DNA of 61,417 nt, from assembly GCA_020629035.1 (NCBI GenBank), contig JAHDEC010000022.1, positions 4,238-65,654 of the forward strand. Direction: 5' to 3'. Positions within the stretch are counted from its first letter, which is position 1, and each line of letters opens with the position of its first letter. The notes beneath the pieces are model-generated. The model saw only the letters and a program-made list of their open reading frames with translations. It was not told the origin of the DNA and searched no databases. This stretch comes from Saprospiraceae bacterium. Its GTDB lineage: Bacteria; Bacteroidota; Bacteroidia; Chitinophagales; Saprospiraceae. Made by a program: the position numbers and the translations under genes. Shown here piece by piece: positions 45,283 through 53,903 of this stretch.

Positions 45283-46620
45283 CTATTTTTTCATACCTGG
45301 GAATTGATTCATCATCTGATTCATTCCTTTTCCTTTACTCATCATGTGCATCATCTTTTTCATTTGATCAAATTGTTTAATAAACATATTGATTTCATGA
45401 ATCTTCTGACCACAGCCTCTAGCGATTCGCTTCTTGCGGCTCATATTTAGTAATTCTGGGTGACTTCTTTCTTGAGGTGTCATTGAGTAGATGATGGCTT
45501 CAACCTTATTAAAGGCGGAGTCATCAATATCCATATTCTTAGTCATTTTACCGACTCCAGGAATCATGTTCATCAGGCTCTTTAGGTCACCCATTTTTCT
45601 AATTTGATTTATCTGGCTTAGGAAATCATTAAAATCAAATTTATTTTTTCTGATTTTCTTTTCTAGACGTTTAGTTTCCTTTTCATCAAATTGTTCTTGA
45701 GCTTTTTCGACAAAACTCACAATATCACCCATCCCAAGAATTCGCTGAGCCATACGATCAGGATGGAAAACATCTAGGGTTTCTAAGGTCTCTCCAGTCG
45801 AAATAAACTTAATAGGCTTACCAACCGTATACTTGACAGAAAGGGCAGCTCCTCCCCTAGTATCACCATCTAGTTTGGTAAGTACAACACCGTCGAAATT
45901 AATTCTATCATTAAATGCTTTGGCCGTATTAACAGCATCCTGTCCTGTCATTGAATCGACCACAAAAAGTGTTTCTGTAGGCTGAATTGCGTAACGAATA
46001 GACTCAATTTCTTGCATCATTTCTTCATCTACAGCGAGTCGACCAGCCGTATCCACAATGACTACATTGTACTGATTTTGGGTAGCATGAACAATGGCAT
46101 TTTCTGCGATTGATATTGGGTTTTTATTCTCTGGTTCTTTATAGATACCAGCTCCAATTTGTTCTGCCAATACTGTTAACTGGTCTATAGCTGCAGGTCT
46201 ATAAACATCACAGGCAACCATTAATACTTTGAGTCGCTTTTTCTCTTTTAAATATTTAGCAAGTTTAGCCGAAAAAGTTGTTTTACCAGAACCTTGCAAG
46301 CCAGATATTAATACTACTCCAGGAGAGCCCTTAACATTGATTCCGACTGATTGCCCACCCATGAGTTCAATCATTTCGTCCATCACAATCTTAACCATGA
46401 GTTCGCCTGGCTTGACTGCTTTAAGCACATTGGATTGACCCATTGCCTCATCCTTCACCTTGTCGGTGAATTCTTTTGCAATAGCATAGTTTACATCAGC
46501 GCTAACTAATGCTCGTCTAATCTCTTTAATTGACTGGGCTATATTTATCTCGGTTATTTTGCCTTCTCCACTTAGGTTTTTAAAGGCTCCTTCTAGTTTC
46601 TCGTTTAACGACTCGAACAT
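45283..46620 (-). CDS. ffh: Signal recognition particle protein Ffh (SRP54)
   Basis: A 445-residue GTPase that binds signal sequences of nascent membrane proteins with the SRP RNA. An N-domain helical bundle precedes the G domain with P-loop GLQGSGKTTFSAKL, DTAGRLAVDEEMM, TKLDGDTRGGAAL and GMGDI. The C-terminal M domain is methionine-rich (QIRKMGDLKSLMNMIPG, RIARGCGQ, MKKMMHMMSKGKGMNQMM). The length is standard. It has its own -7 box upstream. Confidence 0.97.
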   Translation of the reverse strand: MFESLNEKLEGAFKNLSGEGKITEINIAQSIKEIRRALVSADVNYAIAKEFTDKVKDEAMGQSNVLKAVKPGELMVKIVMDEMIELMGGQSVGINVKGSPGVVLISGLQGSGKTTFSAKLAKYLKEKKRLKVLMVACDVYRPAAIDQLTVLAEQIGAGIYKEPENKNPISIAENAIVHATQNQYNVVIVDTAGRLAVDEEMMQEIESIRYAIQPTETLFVVDSMTGQDAVNTAKAFNDRINFDGVVLTKLDGDTRGGAALSVKYTVGKPIKFISTGETLETLDVFHPDRMAQRILGMGDIVSFVEKAQEQFDEKETKRLEKKIRKNKFDFNDFLSQINQIRKMGDLKSLMNMIPGVGKMTKNMDIDDSAFNKVEAIIYSMTPQERSHPELLNMSRKKRIARGCGQKIHEINMFIKQFDQMKKMMHMMSKGKGMNQMMNQFPGMKK

Positions 46621-46654
46621 ATAATGTTAAGTTAATTCACTCTTAAAATGTTCA

Positions 46655-46662
46655 CAAATATA
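46655..46662 (-). promoter_or_regulatory. -7 promoter box of ffh (TATATTTG)
   Basis: Exact TAnnTTTG on the minus strand, 34 bp upstream of the ffh start. The remaining ~180 bp to the divergent CHAP gene are very AT-rich and contain no further feature that I can support. Confidence 0.6.
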
Positions 46663-46839
46663 ACACACTTAGCTATCACTTAAAGTCCAAGAACGTTATT
46701 GTTTGGAATAAAAAATATGTTAATAAATAATATTTGAAATTTAAATTATGAATGTATTTGCCAATCAATTATAAAAATATATTTTTATGCTAACAAGAAA
46801 AAAGCGGCAGTTATATATTATATTTTTATCTAATATATG

Positions 46840-46847
46840 TATATTTG
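46840..46847 (+). promoter_or_regulatory. -7 promoter box (TATATTTG)
   Basis: Exact TAnnTTTG, 22 bp before the start of the CHAP-domain gene. Confidence 0.6.
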
Positions 46848-46869
46848 TAGCTGATCTGCAATTAATTCC

Positions 46870-47418
46870 ATGAGATACTTAATTTTTGTCTTCGTATTAC
46901 TTTCGTTTACATCCGACAGACCAAATGTTGGTGATGTAATAGATAAATTGGATGGTGTAACGGTGCACTACAATGGAGACATTGAAAATGTATTTGGTAG
47001 AAATCTCACAGATACCGGATATAATTTAGGACTAAAGTATCAATGCGTTGAATTTATCAAAAGATATTATTACGAACACTACGGTCATGAAATGCCATAT
47101 ACCTATGGTCACGCAAAAGACTTTTATGAATGGCGCATAAATAAGGACTGGAGAGTCTTTAATGAGAAGAGAGGTTTGTATCAATATCGCAACGGGAATT
47201 ATGCTATGCCTAAGAAAGGTGACATTTTAGTCTTTGGAAGGGACAAATACAATCCTTTTGGTCATATAGGTATTATTTCTGAAGTTGGTGAGCATCACAT
47301 TGAAATGGTTCAGCAAAATTATGGCTACGAAACAAGAACTAGTTTTCGATTAGCAAATCTGCACGAAAAATATTACATAGCTAACGAGTATGCACTTGGT
47401 TGGTTAAGTCTTAATTAA
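46870..47418 (+). CDS. CHAP-domain amidase/peptidase
   Basis: A 182-residue protein with a short hydrophobic N-terminus (residues 3-13), probably a signal peptide. The CHAP fold is evident: catalytic Cys in KYQCVEFIKRYYYE (about residue 59), catalytic His in FGHIGIISEV (about residue 134), followed by EMVQQNYG. The segment resembles the amidase half of glutathionylspermidine synthetase/amidase, but standalone CHAP proteins usually cleave peptidoglycan. The likely location is the periplasm. It is followed, 164 bp later, by the propeller-OmpA protein. Confidence 0.85.
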   Translation: MRYLIFVFVLLSFTSDRPNVGDVIDKLDGVTVHYNGDIENVFGRNLTDTGYNLGLKYQCVEFIKRYYYEHYGHEMPYTYGHAKDFYEWRINKDWRVFNEKRGLYQYRNGNYAMPKKGDILVFGRDKYNPFGHIGIISEVGEHHIEMVQQNYGYETRTSFRLANLHEKYYIANEYALGWLSLN

Positions 47419-47582
47419 ATTTTCAAATTCCATACTAATTCTAGGGACTAAATACGTTTGATAGTATTGTTTAACTAGTCTTTAATCATATTGGTTAAAA
47501 AACGCCTAATAAGATATTATATCTCAATTAGAAGACTTATTTTCAATGACCAATATCAAAACTGATAATTTATACACGCCTT

Positions 47583-49427
47583 ATGAATGTTAATCAAATA
47601 CCATTTGCTCATTTATTAGCTAGCCTTTTTATATGCTTTGGTACCTTTCAATTAACTGCTCAAGCTGAATTATTTCTAGAGTCAATGAAAGGCTATAAAT
47701 CCAATGAGAGAATTTCTGATCTGTTTATTGATAGTAATAATGAAATATGGGTTGCCAGTGCCTCTGGGATATCTACCATTAAGGATGCCAATGAAGCACC
47801 TGAAAAGATTGCTGGGGACAAAATCCCCCTCGTAATAAAAATTAGTGAATCTGGTAAAAAGTTCATTGGGTATTCGGACAATACCCTCTATGTAGACGGG
47901 CAGGAGATGCATGCATTTGAAGAAGCGAATTATATCATAACCGATATTGAAATACATAAACAGTCCGTATTTGTTGGGACAAACAATGGCTTATACAAAT
48001 ATGATCTTGGTTCAAACAAATTTAAGAAGCATTATACTTCCAGAAATTCGATGCTTCGTTCAAATCAAATAAATTTTATTTTCTCAGACTCTGAAGATAG
48101 GCTTTGGGTTGGGACAAAAAATGGAATTTTAGTTCAGAAAAAGAATGATGTTGATTTTTCTAAAAACTATGATTCTAAACTAAATTATATAGCAGCTTGT
48201 GAAAATCAAGAAGGTATATGGTTAATTTCAGATCAATTTATGTGGCTCATTGAGTCAACCGATAATCGATGGGTAGATGTAGGTTTAAAGAAAGGTTTGT
48301 ATCAAGGTGAAATCAATGACATTGAAGTAGATAATGATGGCTCTATTTATATCGCGTCGGATATCCTAGTGCGTTTTGATCCTTATCAAAACCTCACCGA
48401 GCAATACACAAATATTCTTGGTATTGCCAGTAAAAAATGCCTTGCTCTTGAGTGCGATAAAGACAATATAATTTGGCTTGGAACTTCAGATGCTGGTTTA
48501 TATAAGATATATAAAGAATTGAAAAATATACCTGCAGATAAAAAACGGAAAGATGAGCTGCCAGTGGTAAGTAAACCTGAAAAGCTTAGAGCAAGCAGCA
48601 TCCTAGAAAATGCCATTTCCTGTTCTGGACAGCAAGATGCAAAAATCTTAGTTGGGACTTCTGGCGGGCAGGCTCCCTATACTTATCAGTGGAGTGATAC
48701 GAGCTTGTCAGGTGATAATCCTAGTAATTTAGGACCAGGGAGATATGCTGTAACTATTTCTGATAGTTCGGGACAAGAGACCTCATCTGAAATAATCATA
48801 GAGGATGCCAGCAAGATAGAAATAAACATTAGTGAAATAGAGCGAATTAGCAAAGCACAGAGCCGAGATGGATTCTGCAAGCTAAATATACAAGGTGGCA
48901 CCTCTCCCTACACTATACAATGGGATAATGGAGAAACGGGTAATATTGCTAGAAAATTAGCTGCAGGAGCACATAGCGTAAAAGTTACTGACGCTAGAGG
49001 ATGTACGGATGAGCTAGATATTGAGATTAAGAAGCCTAAGAAAATTGCTAACCTAGATCGAGAAAAAATTGTTGTAGGTCAGACCTTACGATTAGTCGAA
49101 CTTTTCTTTGAAGCAGATTCGAGTACTATCAGTATAAATTCTTTCGAGGTACTCGATGAGATTTATGACTTCTTAAATGAAAATGAAGATATCTTTATCG
49201 AGGTTGGTGGACACACAAATAGCATTCCTCCTCATGAGTATTGCGACAGAATATCTTCAGCGAGAGCCGAAGAAGTAGCCAAATACCTATACAACAAAGG
49301 GATAGAAAATGAACGGATAGAACACAAAGGGTATGGTAAAAGAAATCCAATTGCATCTAATGAAAATGCAAGTGGAAGAAAGAAAAATCAACGCGTAGAA
49401 ATTAAAATATTACAAATCGAACCTTAA
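47583..49427 (+). CDS. Two-component-type beta-propeller, SprB repeats and OmpA-like domain in one protein
   Basis: A 614-residue exported protein. The signal peptide ends about residue 27 (LTAQ). Residues ~30-315 hold repeated propeller blades of the two-component regulator type (EIWVASASGIST, VFVGTNNGLYKY, RLWVGTKNGILV, IIWLGTSDAGLYKI). Residues ~340-480 contain two SprB-like repeats (GGQAPYTYQWSD, GPGRYAVTISDSSG; GGTSPYTIQWDNGE, VTDARGC). Residues ~500-614 form an OmpA-type peptidoglycan-binding domain (VGGHTNSI, RAEEVAKYLYNKGIE, GYGKRNPIASN, KNQRVEIKIL). There is no kinase or membrane-spanning sensor module. I infer a periplasmic, wall-anchored sensor or scaffold. The response regulator gene follows by about 80 bp. 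Confidence 0.87.
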   Translation: MNVNQIPFAHLLASLFICFGTFQLTAQAELFLESMKGYKSNERISDLFIDSNNEIWVASASGISTIKDANEAPEKIAGDKIPLVIKISESGKKFIGYSDNTLYVDGQEMHAFEEANYIITDIEIHKQSVFVGTNNGLYKYDLGSNKFKKHYTSRNSMLRSNQINFIFSDSEDRLWVGTKNGILVQKKNDVDFSKNYDSKLNYIAACENQEGIWLISDQFMWLIESTDNRWVDVGLKKGLYQGEINDIEVDNDGSIYIASDILVRFDPYQNLTEQYTNILGIASKKCLALECDKDNIIWLGTSDAGLYKIYKELKNIPADKKRKDELPVVSKPEKLRASSILENAISCSGQQDAKILVGTSGGQAPYTYQWSDTSLSGDNPSNLGPGRYAVTISDSSGQETSSEIIIEDASKIEINISEIERISKAQSRDGFCKLNIQGGTSPYTIQWDNGETGNIARKLAAGAHSVKVTDARGCTDELDIEIKKPKKIANLDREKIVVGQTLRLVELFFEADSSTISINSFEVLDEIYDFLNENEDIFIEVGGHTNSIPPHEYCDRISSARAEEVAKYLYNKGIENERIEHKGYGKRNPIASNENASGRKKNQRVEIKILQIEP

Positions 49428-49451
49428 GTTCTATTTCTTAGTTCATATATT

Positions 49452-49459
49452 TAGTTTTG
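49452..49459 (+). promoter_or_regulatory. -7 promoter box (TAGTTTTG)
   Basis: Exact TAnnTTTG, 46 bp before the ATG at 49506 of the response regulator. The regulator may have its own promoter besides any read-through from the propeller gene. Confidence 0.45.
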
Positions 49460-49505
49460 CTACCAATTGAAAACTAAGCATAGTAATATTCATTTACTCA
49501 AGATA

Positions 49506-50144
49506 ATGGAAGAAAATAAAATAAACTTACTCCTAGCAGATGATCATCCAATACTACTAAACGGTCTGGCAGACTATGTAAAAAACATAGAAAATTGTAC
49601 GGTCATAGCTCAAGTGAGTAATGGAATGCAGGCATTAAATACCATTATTGAACAGGAAATTGATATAGCCATTTTAGATATTGATATGCCTTATTTCAGT
49701 GGTTTGGAAGTTGTGAAAAAAATCAAATCTATTGGCAAGGAAACTAAAATGGTTATTCTAACACTGCACAAAGAGAAAGATCTTTTCGAAGAGGCAAAAA
49801 ATCTAGGCTGCCATGGATATCTTTTAAAGGAATTTGCATTGGATGAAATCAAAGAATGCATCCAAACAGTTCAAGATGGAGAGTTCTACTTTAGTAATAA
49901 GCTTAATGATGTCTTAGAAACTAAAGAGACCATACCAGAATATGATTCCTTTACACCTACTGAAAAGAAAGTATTACAATTAGTCTCTCAAGCAAAAACA
50001 AGTTCTGAAATTTCTGAACTCCTATTCATCAGTAAAAAAACTGTAGAAAATCACAGGAGTAATATTTGTAAAAAACTCAAGCTAGAAGGAGGCCACAATA
50101 GTTTATTAAAATGGGCTATTGAAAAGAAAGATTTACTCAACTAG
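49506..50144 (+). CDS. NarL/FixJ-family response regulator
   Basis: 212 residues from the ATG at 49506; a TTG at 49467 would add 13 residues unlike a receiver start. The receiver domain has the acidic pair Asp12-Asp13, phospho-acceptor Asp58 in AILDIDMP, the Thr/Ser in VILTLHK and Lys in YLLKEF. The C-terminal LuxR-type helix-turn-helix (residues ~148-205) reads FTPTEKKVLQLVSQ, SSEISELLFISKKTVENHRSNICKKL. It would activate or repress genes on phosphorylation. No histidine kinase gene is nearby; the gene upstream encodes the propeller-OmpA protein. It is convergent with the DUF983 gene, 1 bp away. Confidence 0.93.
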   Translation: MEENKINLLLADDHPILLNGLADYVKNIENCTVIAQVSNGMQALNTIIEQEIDIAILDIDMPYFSGLEVVKKIKSIGKETKMVILTLHKEKDLFEEAKNLGCHGYLLKEFALDEIKECIQTVQDGEFYFSNKLNDVLETKETIPEYDSFTPTEKKVLQLVSQAKTSSEISELLFISKKTVENHRSNICKKLKLEGGHNSLLKWAIEKKDLLN

Positions 50145-50145
50145 C

Positions 50146-50526
50146 TTATTTTTTTTCTGGATTTTCTCCTTCGTACTTAATCATTAGATGTATCCAAAGC
50201 GATCTTGATCCTCTTAATAACTTGAGATACATTAAGATGCCCAATAGAATGATCCATCCCATTGTTGCTTCTACTCCTTTGTTAAAATAGAACACCATTA
50301 TGAGTGCTATCGGCAAAAGAATAAACGAACCTATTATATAAGATAAGAACATCGCTCCATAATAATAACCTGGTTCAGGCTCAAAACTTTGATGACAGTG
50401 CTCACATTCTTTATGCATAGCTAGAGGCTTACCGAGATTTAGTGGTTTAATAAATAAATCATGTTGCCTACACCTTGGGCACTTATAACTAAACATACTT
50501 CGTAACCATGCAAACCATTTAATCAT
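50146..50526 (-). CDS. DUF983 family membrane protein with zinc ribbon
   Basis: A 126-residue protein. Two CxxC pairs (Cys16, Cys19 in YKCPRCRQ; Cys41, Cys44 in KECEHCHQ) form a zinc ribbon, followed by the family motif EPGYYYGAMFLSY and two membrane helices (~55-80 and ~85-108). The function is unknown; in other bacteria DUF983 proteins sit near respiratory or heme-copper oxidase genes. It is the last gene of a four-gene operon and overlaps the yfiT-like gene by 8 bp. Confidence 0.88.
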   Translation of the reverse strand: MIKWFAWLRSMFSYKCPRCRQHDLFIKPLNLGKPLAMHKECEHCHQSFEPEPGYYYGAMFLSYIIGSFILLPIALIMVFYFNKGVEATMGWIILLGILMYLKLLRGSRSLWIHLMIKYEGENPEKK

Positions 50527-51061
50527 TATATTTTCCTTTCGATGCTTTTGCTAATTCTATGTGTGCTAAATGATGCTTACAGTGCCAAGCATATAAGGAT
50601 AACATTTGCGCTAGACTTAATGTTCGCTCCATTTCCGGATGGACCAATAATTTTTGCCAATGTTGTTGCTCGAATGTTTCAAGCAATAATGTCCACCGCT
50701 TATGTACTCCAGAAAGGATGTTTAGACTACAAGTTAGATCCTCATTATTTGCATCCACCAGTTTTGCCCATTCACTTTCTTCATAGGTCTTAATAATTGG
50801 CTGATCCTCTGTAAGCGCTAATTTGAATCGAATCAAACTATTCATATGACTATCTGCGCAATGATGCACGAGCTGAATAATATTCCAACCTTGAGGTCTG
50901 TATTTCTGTAGTAGAATTTCTAGCATTAATCCATTTACAGCGTTGGTAACATGCGCTGGAAACTTTCTTATAATTTCGACATATTCATTCAATTGAATAG
51001 CTGAAACTGTCTCTGGAAAACTAAACTTTCCGATTGGGTATCGTAATGATTCAATGTTCAT
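50519..51061 (-). CDS. yfiT: YfiT-like DinB-superfamily metal-dependent (bacillithiol) transferase
   Basis: A 180-residue four-helix-bundle protein. The N-terminal YPIGKFSFPE and the histidines His66/67 (LVHHCADSHMNS) and His160, His163/164, His167 (AWHCKHHLAHI) fit the metal site of the YfiT/BstA family. These enzymes use a low-molecular-weight thiol, bacillithiol in Firmicutes and several Bacteroidota, to modify electrophiles. The gene starts 1 bp after the gamma-glutamyltransferase stop and overlaps the DUF983 gene by 8 bp. The substrate is inferred from the family only. Confidence 0.85.
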   Translation of the reverse strand: MNIESLRYPIGKFSFPETVSAIQLNEYVEIIRKFPAHVTNAVNGLMLEILLQKYRPQGWNIIQLVHHCADSHMNSLIRFKLALTEDQPIIKTYEESEWAKLVDANNEDLTCSLNILSGVHKRWTLLLETFEQQHWQKLLVHPEMERTLSLAQMLSLYAWHCKHHLAHIELAKASKGKYND

Positions 51062-51062
51062 A

Positions 51063-52560
51063 TTATTTATATTTTATGATGGCGCTCCCTTCTCTTCTAA
51101 CATCTCCCTTAGCCTTATTTTCCGTTAAATCAATGCTATGCAGCCCTCCAAATAACAATTCAGGATATTCCCAGGTCTTTATATCCATATCTGTGACTTT
51201 ATCCTTATAATTTAATCCAGATTCAGCATAACAAACTGAACCGTTTTTATACATAAGTGGTGTCTCGACAGAGTCTGTTAATGTTTTCTCTAATTTAAAT
51301 TTATTGTATAACATCTGACCGATAGAAAATGGGATGCGAGTGGCTCCACCTGTACCTGTCAGAAAGCTTAATTCATTATTTGCATCATACACTAAAACTG
51401 GACACATCATTGAGGAAAGTCGCTTATTGGTAAGCCATGAGTCTATTCCATTGGGTAGCAGTGCTGTTTCCCCTAGCATATTATTCATATGAATATCTGT
51501 ACCAGGAATAAAATATCCGCTGCCCTCTCCTATTGATACCGACAATGCTACTCCATTTTCCATAAGGGTCTAAAATGTTAAAATGAGAGGTTCCTCCAGC
51601 TATGATGTTAGTCGCCGTATTTGATGAATTTCCGAAAATCGAATCAAATAACTTTTTGCCATCTTTTAGGTAAGGTTCGCAAGCATCGAATGCTTCCAGC
51701 AATCGATCAAAATATAGAGGCTCGCTAGGAAAAACGCTTTTTGCCCATAATTGCTTAGTGAATCTGTACAAGAGACCTCCTCCCAAAGATGGTAGACCTG
51801 GAGCACTTATTCTATGATTTCCAAGATTGAAAGTAAAGGGTTTTTTAATGAGCAACTCATACTGTTCAAAATCCTTTCTGGTTAAATACCCTCCATTTTC
51901 TTCACAAAATCGAACGACGGTTTCAGCAACTTCCCCTCTGTAAACCCAGGCTTTATTTTCATGGGCTAAAGATTCTAAGAAATCGGCATAGGCTTCCATT
52001 TGTATAATATCTCCTTCTTTTTTCAAAGTAGCATGACGAAAAAATATTTCTTTACCTCGATCCTCTAAGCCAAAGATGGATTGAAGTAAATCTAAATCTA
52101 GTGCTTGGAAATTTGTCAGTTCGACACCTTGAACAGCAAGGGACTGAGCTGGTTTAATTAACTCTTTAAGTGTCATTCGGCAATGATTCTCTACTAGATA
52201 ATGGATCATTGCCATCGCGCCAGAAACCGCCATAGAAGCAGGTCCTGCATAAAACCTTTCTTGACTTGCTCCAAAATCTACAACCACCTCGGTGTAATTA
52301 GGACTTTGTGCGGTTTTATTTAGTGGAGTCTGTGTGAAGTAGTCAATTAAGAAGTTACCACTTTCTGCAGAATGGATATTAACAAAGCCTCCAGCGAATG
52401 ATGATGCCATGGCTGGCTCTGTAATGGACAAAGTAAGAAAAGCTGCTACTGTTGCATCAAAAGCATTTCCTCCTGCTAGTAAGATGTTATTTGCGACCTC
52501 ACTAGTTTTGTGGTGGCCTGTTGCTACCGCATGATAAATAGAATTATTAGTGCTTGACAT
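51063..52560 (-). pseudogene. Gamma-glutamyltransferase with an apparent single-base frameshift
   Basis: Two overlapping frames together make one GGT-family protein of about 500 residues. The first (52560 to about 51560) carries the large-subunit motifs AGGNAFDATVAAFLTLSITEP, ASSFAGGFVN, APGLPSLGGGLL and the autoprocessing Thr324 in GGTSHFN. The second (51563 to 51063) continues with NGVALSVSIGEGSGYFIPG, HMNNMLGE and TGTGGATRIPFSIGQML. At a run of four T on the plus strand (51556-51559, four A in the gene) one extra base shifts the frame: with three A the join reads DPYGNGVALS, as the family expects. This is a real mutation, a sequencing error or programmed frameshifting; I cannot tell which. 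No signal peptide is evident. It overlaps the upstream gene by 14 bp. Confidence 0.85.
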
Positions 52561-53227
52561 TGGACTCTTTTAATAAAATTGGTACCCAGTAGCTGAGAGG
52601 CACCATTTCAAATCCAGCCTTTTTTAAGGCAAGATCACTTTCCTTTATAAATGATTCATCCTTCTCTAAAAAACGAATAAAGACTTTACACATTTTTACA
52701 AATTGCTCTGGATCATGAATAACAGGAATTTGACGAGAACCAACAGACTTTAAAAAGCGCACAAACAAGGGATAGTCATAGAGGCAATAGTCATCTGGTT
52801 TATTCAAATGCAGATACAAAAATATCATCTGATAGTTACTGTGATAATGTTCAAGCTTAAATTTGTCTTTGCGCTGGAGGACAATTAATAACTCGTCGCA
52901 ATGGAGCAAAAATCTAGAACAGCGCATATTTAAATCTTTGCTTTCATTAAAGAGATCTCTAAACATCGAGCGAACAAACTCTTTGTCCGTCTTTATAAAT
53001 TCCAGCATAATCTCTTTGGGAAACCAATCTTCTTTCTTCCAAAGGCGCCTTGAGATTTGACTATCAAAAGCTTTATCAAACATGGAATAAAAATCGATTG
53101 CTTCAATGTCCCAATGATTAGTATAATACTTTAAAGCATCTGTGGCAAAAGTATTCTCGAAGCTAGTATTTTTTGCAAGTTTATTAGTTAAGGAATTTAT
53201 GTGGTCTTTTATAGCATCGACTTTCAT
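52547..53227 (-). CDS. Conserved-looking protein of unknown function upstream of GGT
   Basis: About 226 residues from the ATG at 53227. The open frame continues to a TTG at 53272, which I reject because it begins with a segment of unlike composition. The protein is cytoplasmic, mostly helical and rich in aromatic and charged residues (WDIEAIDFYSMFDKAF, EFVRSMFRDLFNES, RCSRFLLHCDELL, LYLHLNKPDDYCLYDYPLFVRFL). The W-x-I-x-x-x-F and YCLYDYPLF elements remind me of a domain fused to McrB-like AAA proteins in Bacteroidota, but this is weak recall and no ATPase is present. It is the first gene of the operon with GGT, YfiT and DUF983. Confidence 0.65.
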   Translation of the reverse strand: MKVDAIKDHINSLTNKLAKNTSFENTFATDALKYYTNHWDIEAIDFYSMFDKAFDSQISRRLWKKEDWFPKEIMLEFIKTDKEFVRSMFRDLFNESKDLNMRCSRFLLHCDELLIVLQRKDKFKLEHYHSNYQMIFLYLHLNKPDDYCLYDYPLFVRFLKSVGSRQIPVIHDPEQFVKMCKVFIRFLEKDESFIKESDLALKKAGFEMVPLSYWVPILLKESNVKH

Positions 53228-53465
53228 TGGATTTACATTATTGGTTGAGTTTGGGATAAAACACTTTTTCAATTAAATCTTTAATAGTAATTCTAGCGGT
53301 TTTCTAGAGGTTATCACAATCTTATTTCTAAGTACTCTACATTTTGAAAAACATAAAAATACTTTAGTAAATAATTTTATTTAAGATGGTTTAAAGCTAC
53401 ATTGTTTCTAAATAATAATGTACTTGCTAACTAGTTACTTTTTTTAAATTTAAATCATTCAGGCT

Positions 53466-53675
53466 ATGGTACCCTTAATTTTCTTAGTGATTTCGACGCT
53501 TTTTGTAGCAACACTAATACAATCTGTCTTTAAGCTAATAGGTCATAAATGGGAGGAAAATGGAAACAATGGCAGAATAATCATGAACATTTTTAAATGG
53601 CCAATAATCCTTTTTGTGCTCTTTATACTATTTATTTCTTTTGGTGTATCCTTTATTGAAACCAATATAAATTAG
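53466..53675 (+). CDS. Small two-helix membrane protein, unknown function
   Basis: A 69-residue protein with two predicted membrane helices (residues ~2-24 and ~43-63) joined by a charged loop (GHKWEENGNNGRIIMN). The N-terminal MVPLIFLVISTLFVATLIQS looks like a genuine membrane anchor. I recognise no family. It is isolated: 238 bp from the divergent unknown gene, and its stop is about 16 bp from a terminator on the other strand. The existence of the protein is likely but not certain. Confidence 0.5.
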   Translation: MVPLIFLVISTLFVATLIQSVFKLIGHKWEENGNNGRIIMNIFKWPIILFVLFILFISFGVSFIETNIN

Positions 53676-53685
53676 CCCAGTAGTA

Positions 53686-53721
53686 AACAAAAAAGGTTAG
53701 CACTGTGAAGCACTAACCTTT
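53686..53721 (-). terminator. Terminator of the tRNA-Ser gene
   Basis: On the minus strand a 9-bp stem (53721-53713 with 53700-53692) and a 12-nt loop are followed by a run of T, directly after the tRNA. Confidence 0.75.
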
Positions 53722-53723
53722 AG

Positions 53724-53811
53724 CGGAAGAGGAGGGATTCGAACCCCCGGTACGCGTTAACGTACGCCGGTTTTCAAGACCGGTGCATTAAACCAGCTCT
53801 GCCACTCTTCC
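53724..53811 (-). tRNA. tRNA-Ser (anticodon UGA)
   Basis: An 88-nt cloverleaf on the minus strand: 7-bp acceptor stem GGAAGAG/CTCTTCC with discriminator G, anticodon stem CCGGT/ACCGG around loop CTTGAAA (anticodon TGA), a long variable arm (class II, as expected for serine) and a T-loop with GTTCGAATC. CCA is not encoded. It reads UCA and related serine codons. Confidence 0.96.
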
Positions 53812-53903
53812 TGAGCGACTGCAAATGTACAATCAATTTTATCTTAAACAAAAAAGAAAAGGAAAAGAATGTATAAAAGGTGAAATAAAAAAAAAAAAAC
53901 TAA

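Noticed and set aside
51063-51563. Second half of GGT as an independent gene
   Set aside because: Its apparent start lies at the frameshift and its sequence continues the upstream GGT domain without a gap.
53887-53899. Run of 13 A as a phase-variation tract
   Set aside because: It lies outside coding sequence, after the DUF4249 stop, and is better explained as the T-run of a weak terminator on the minus strand.
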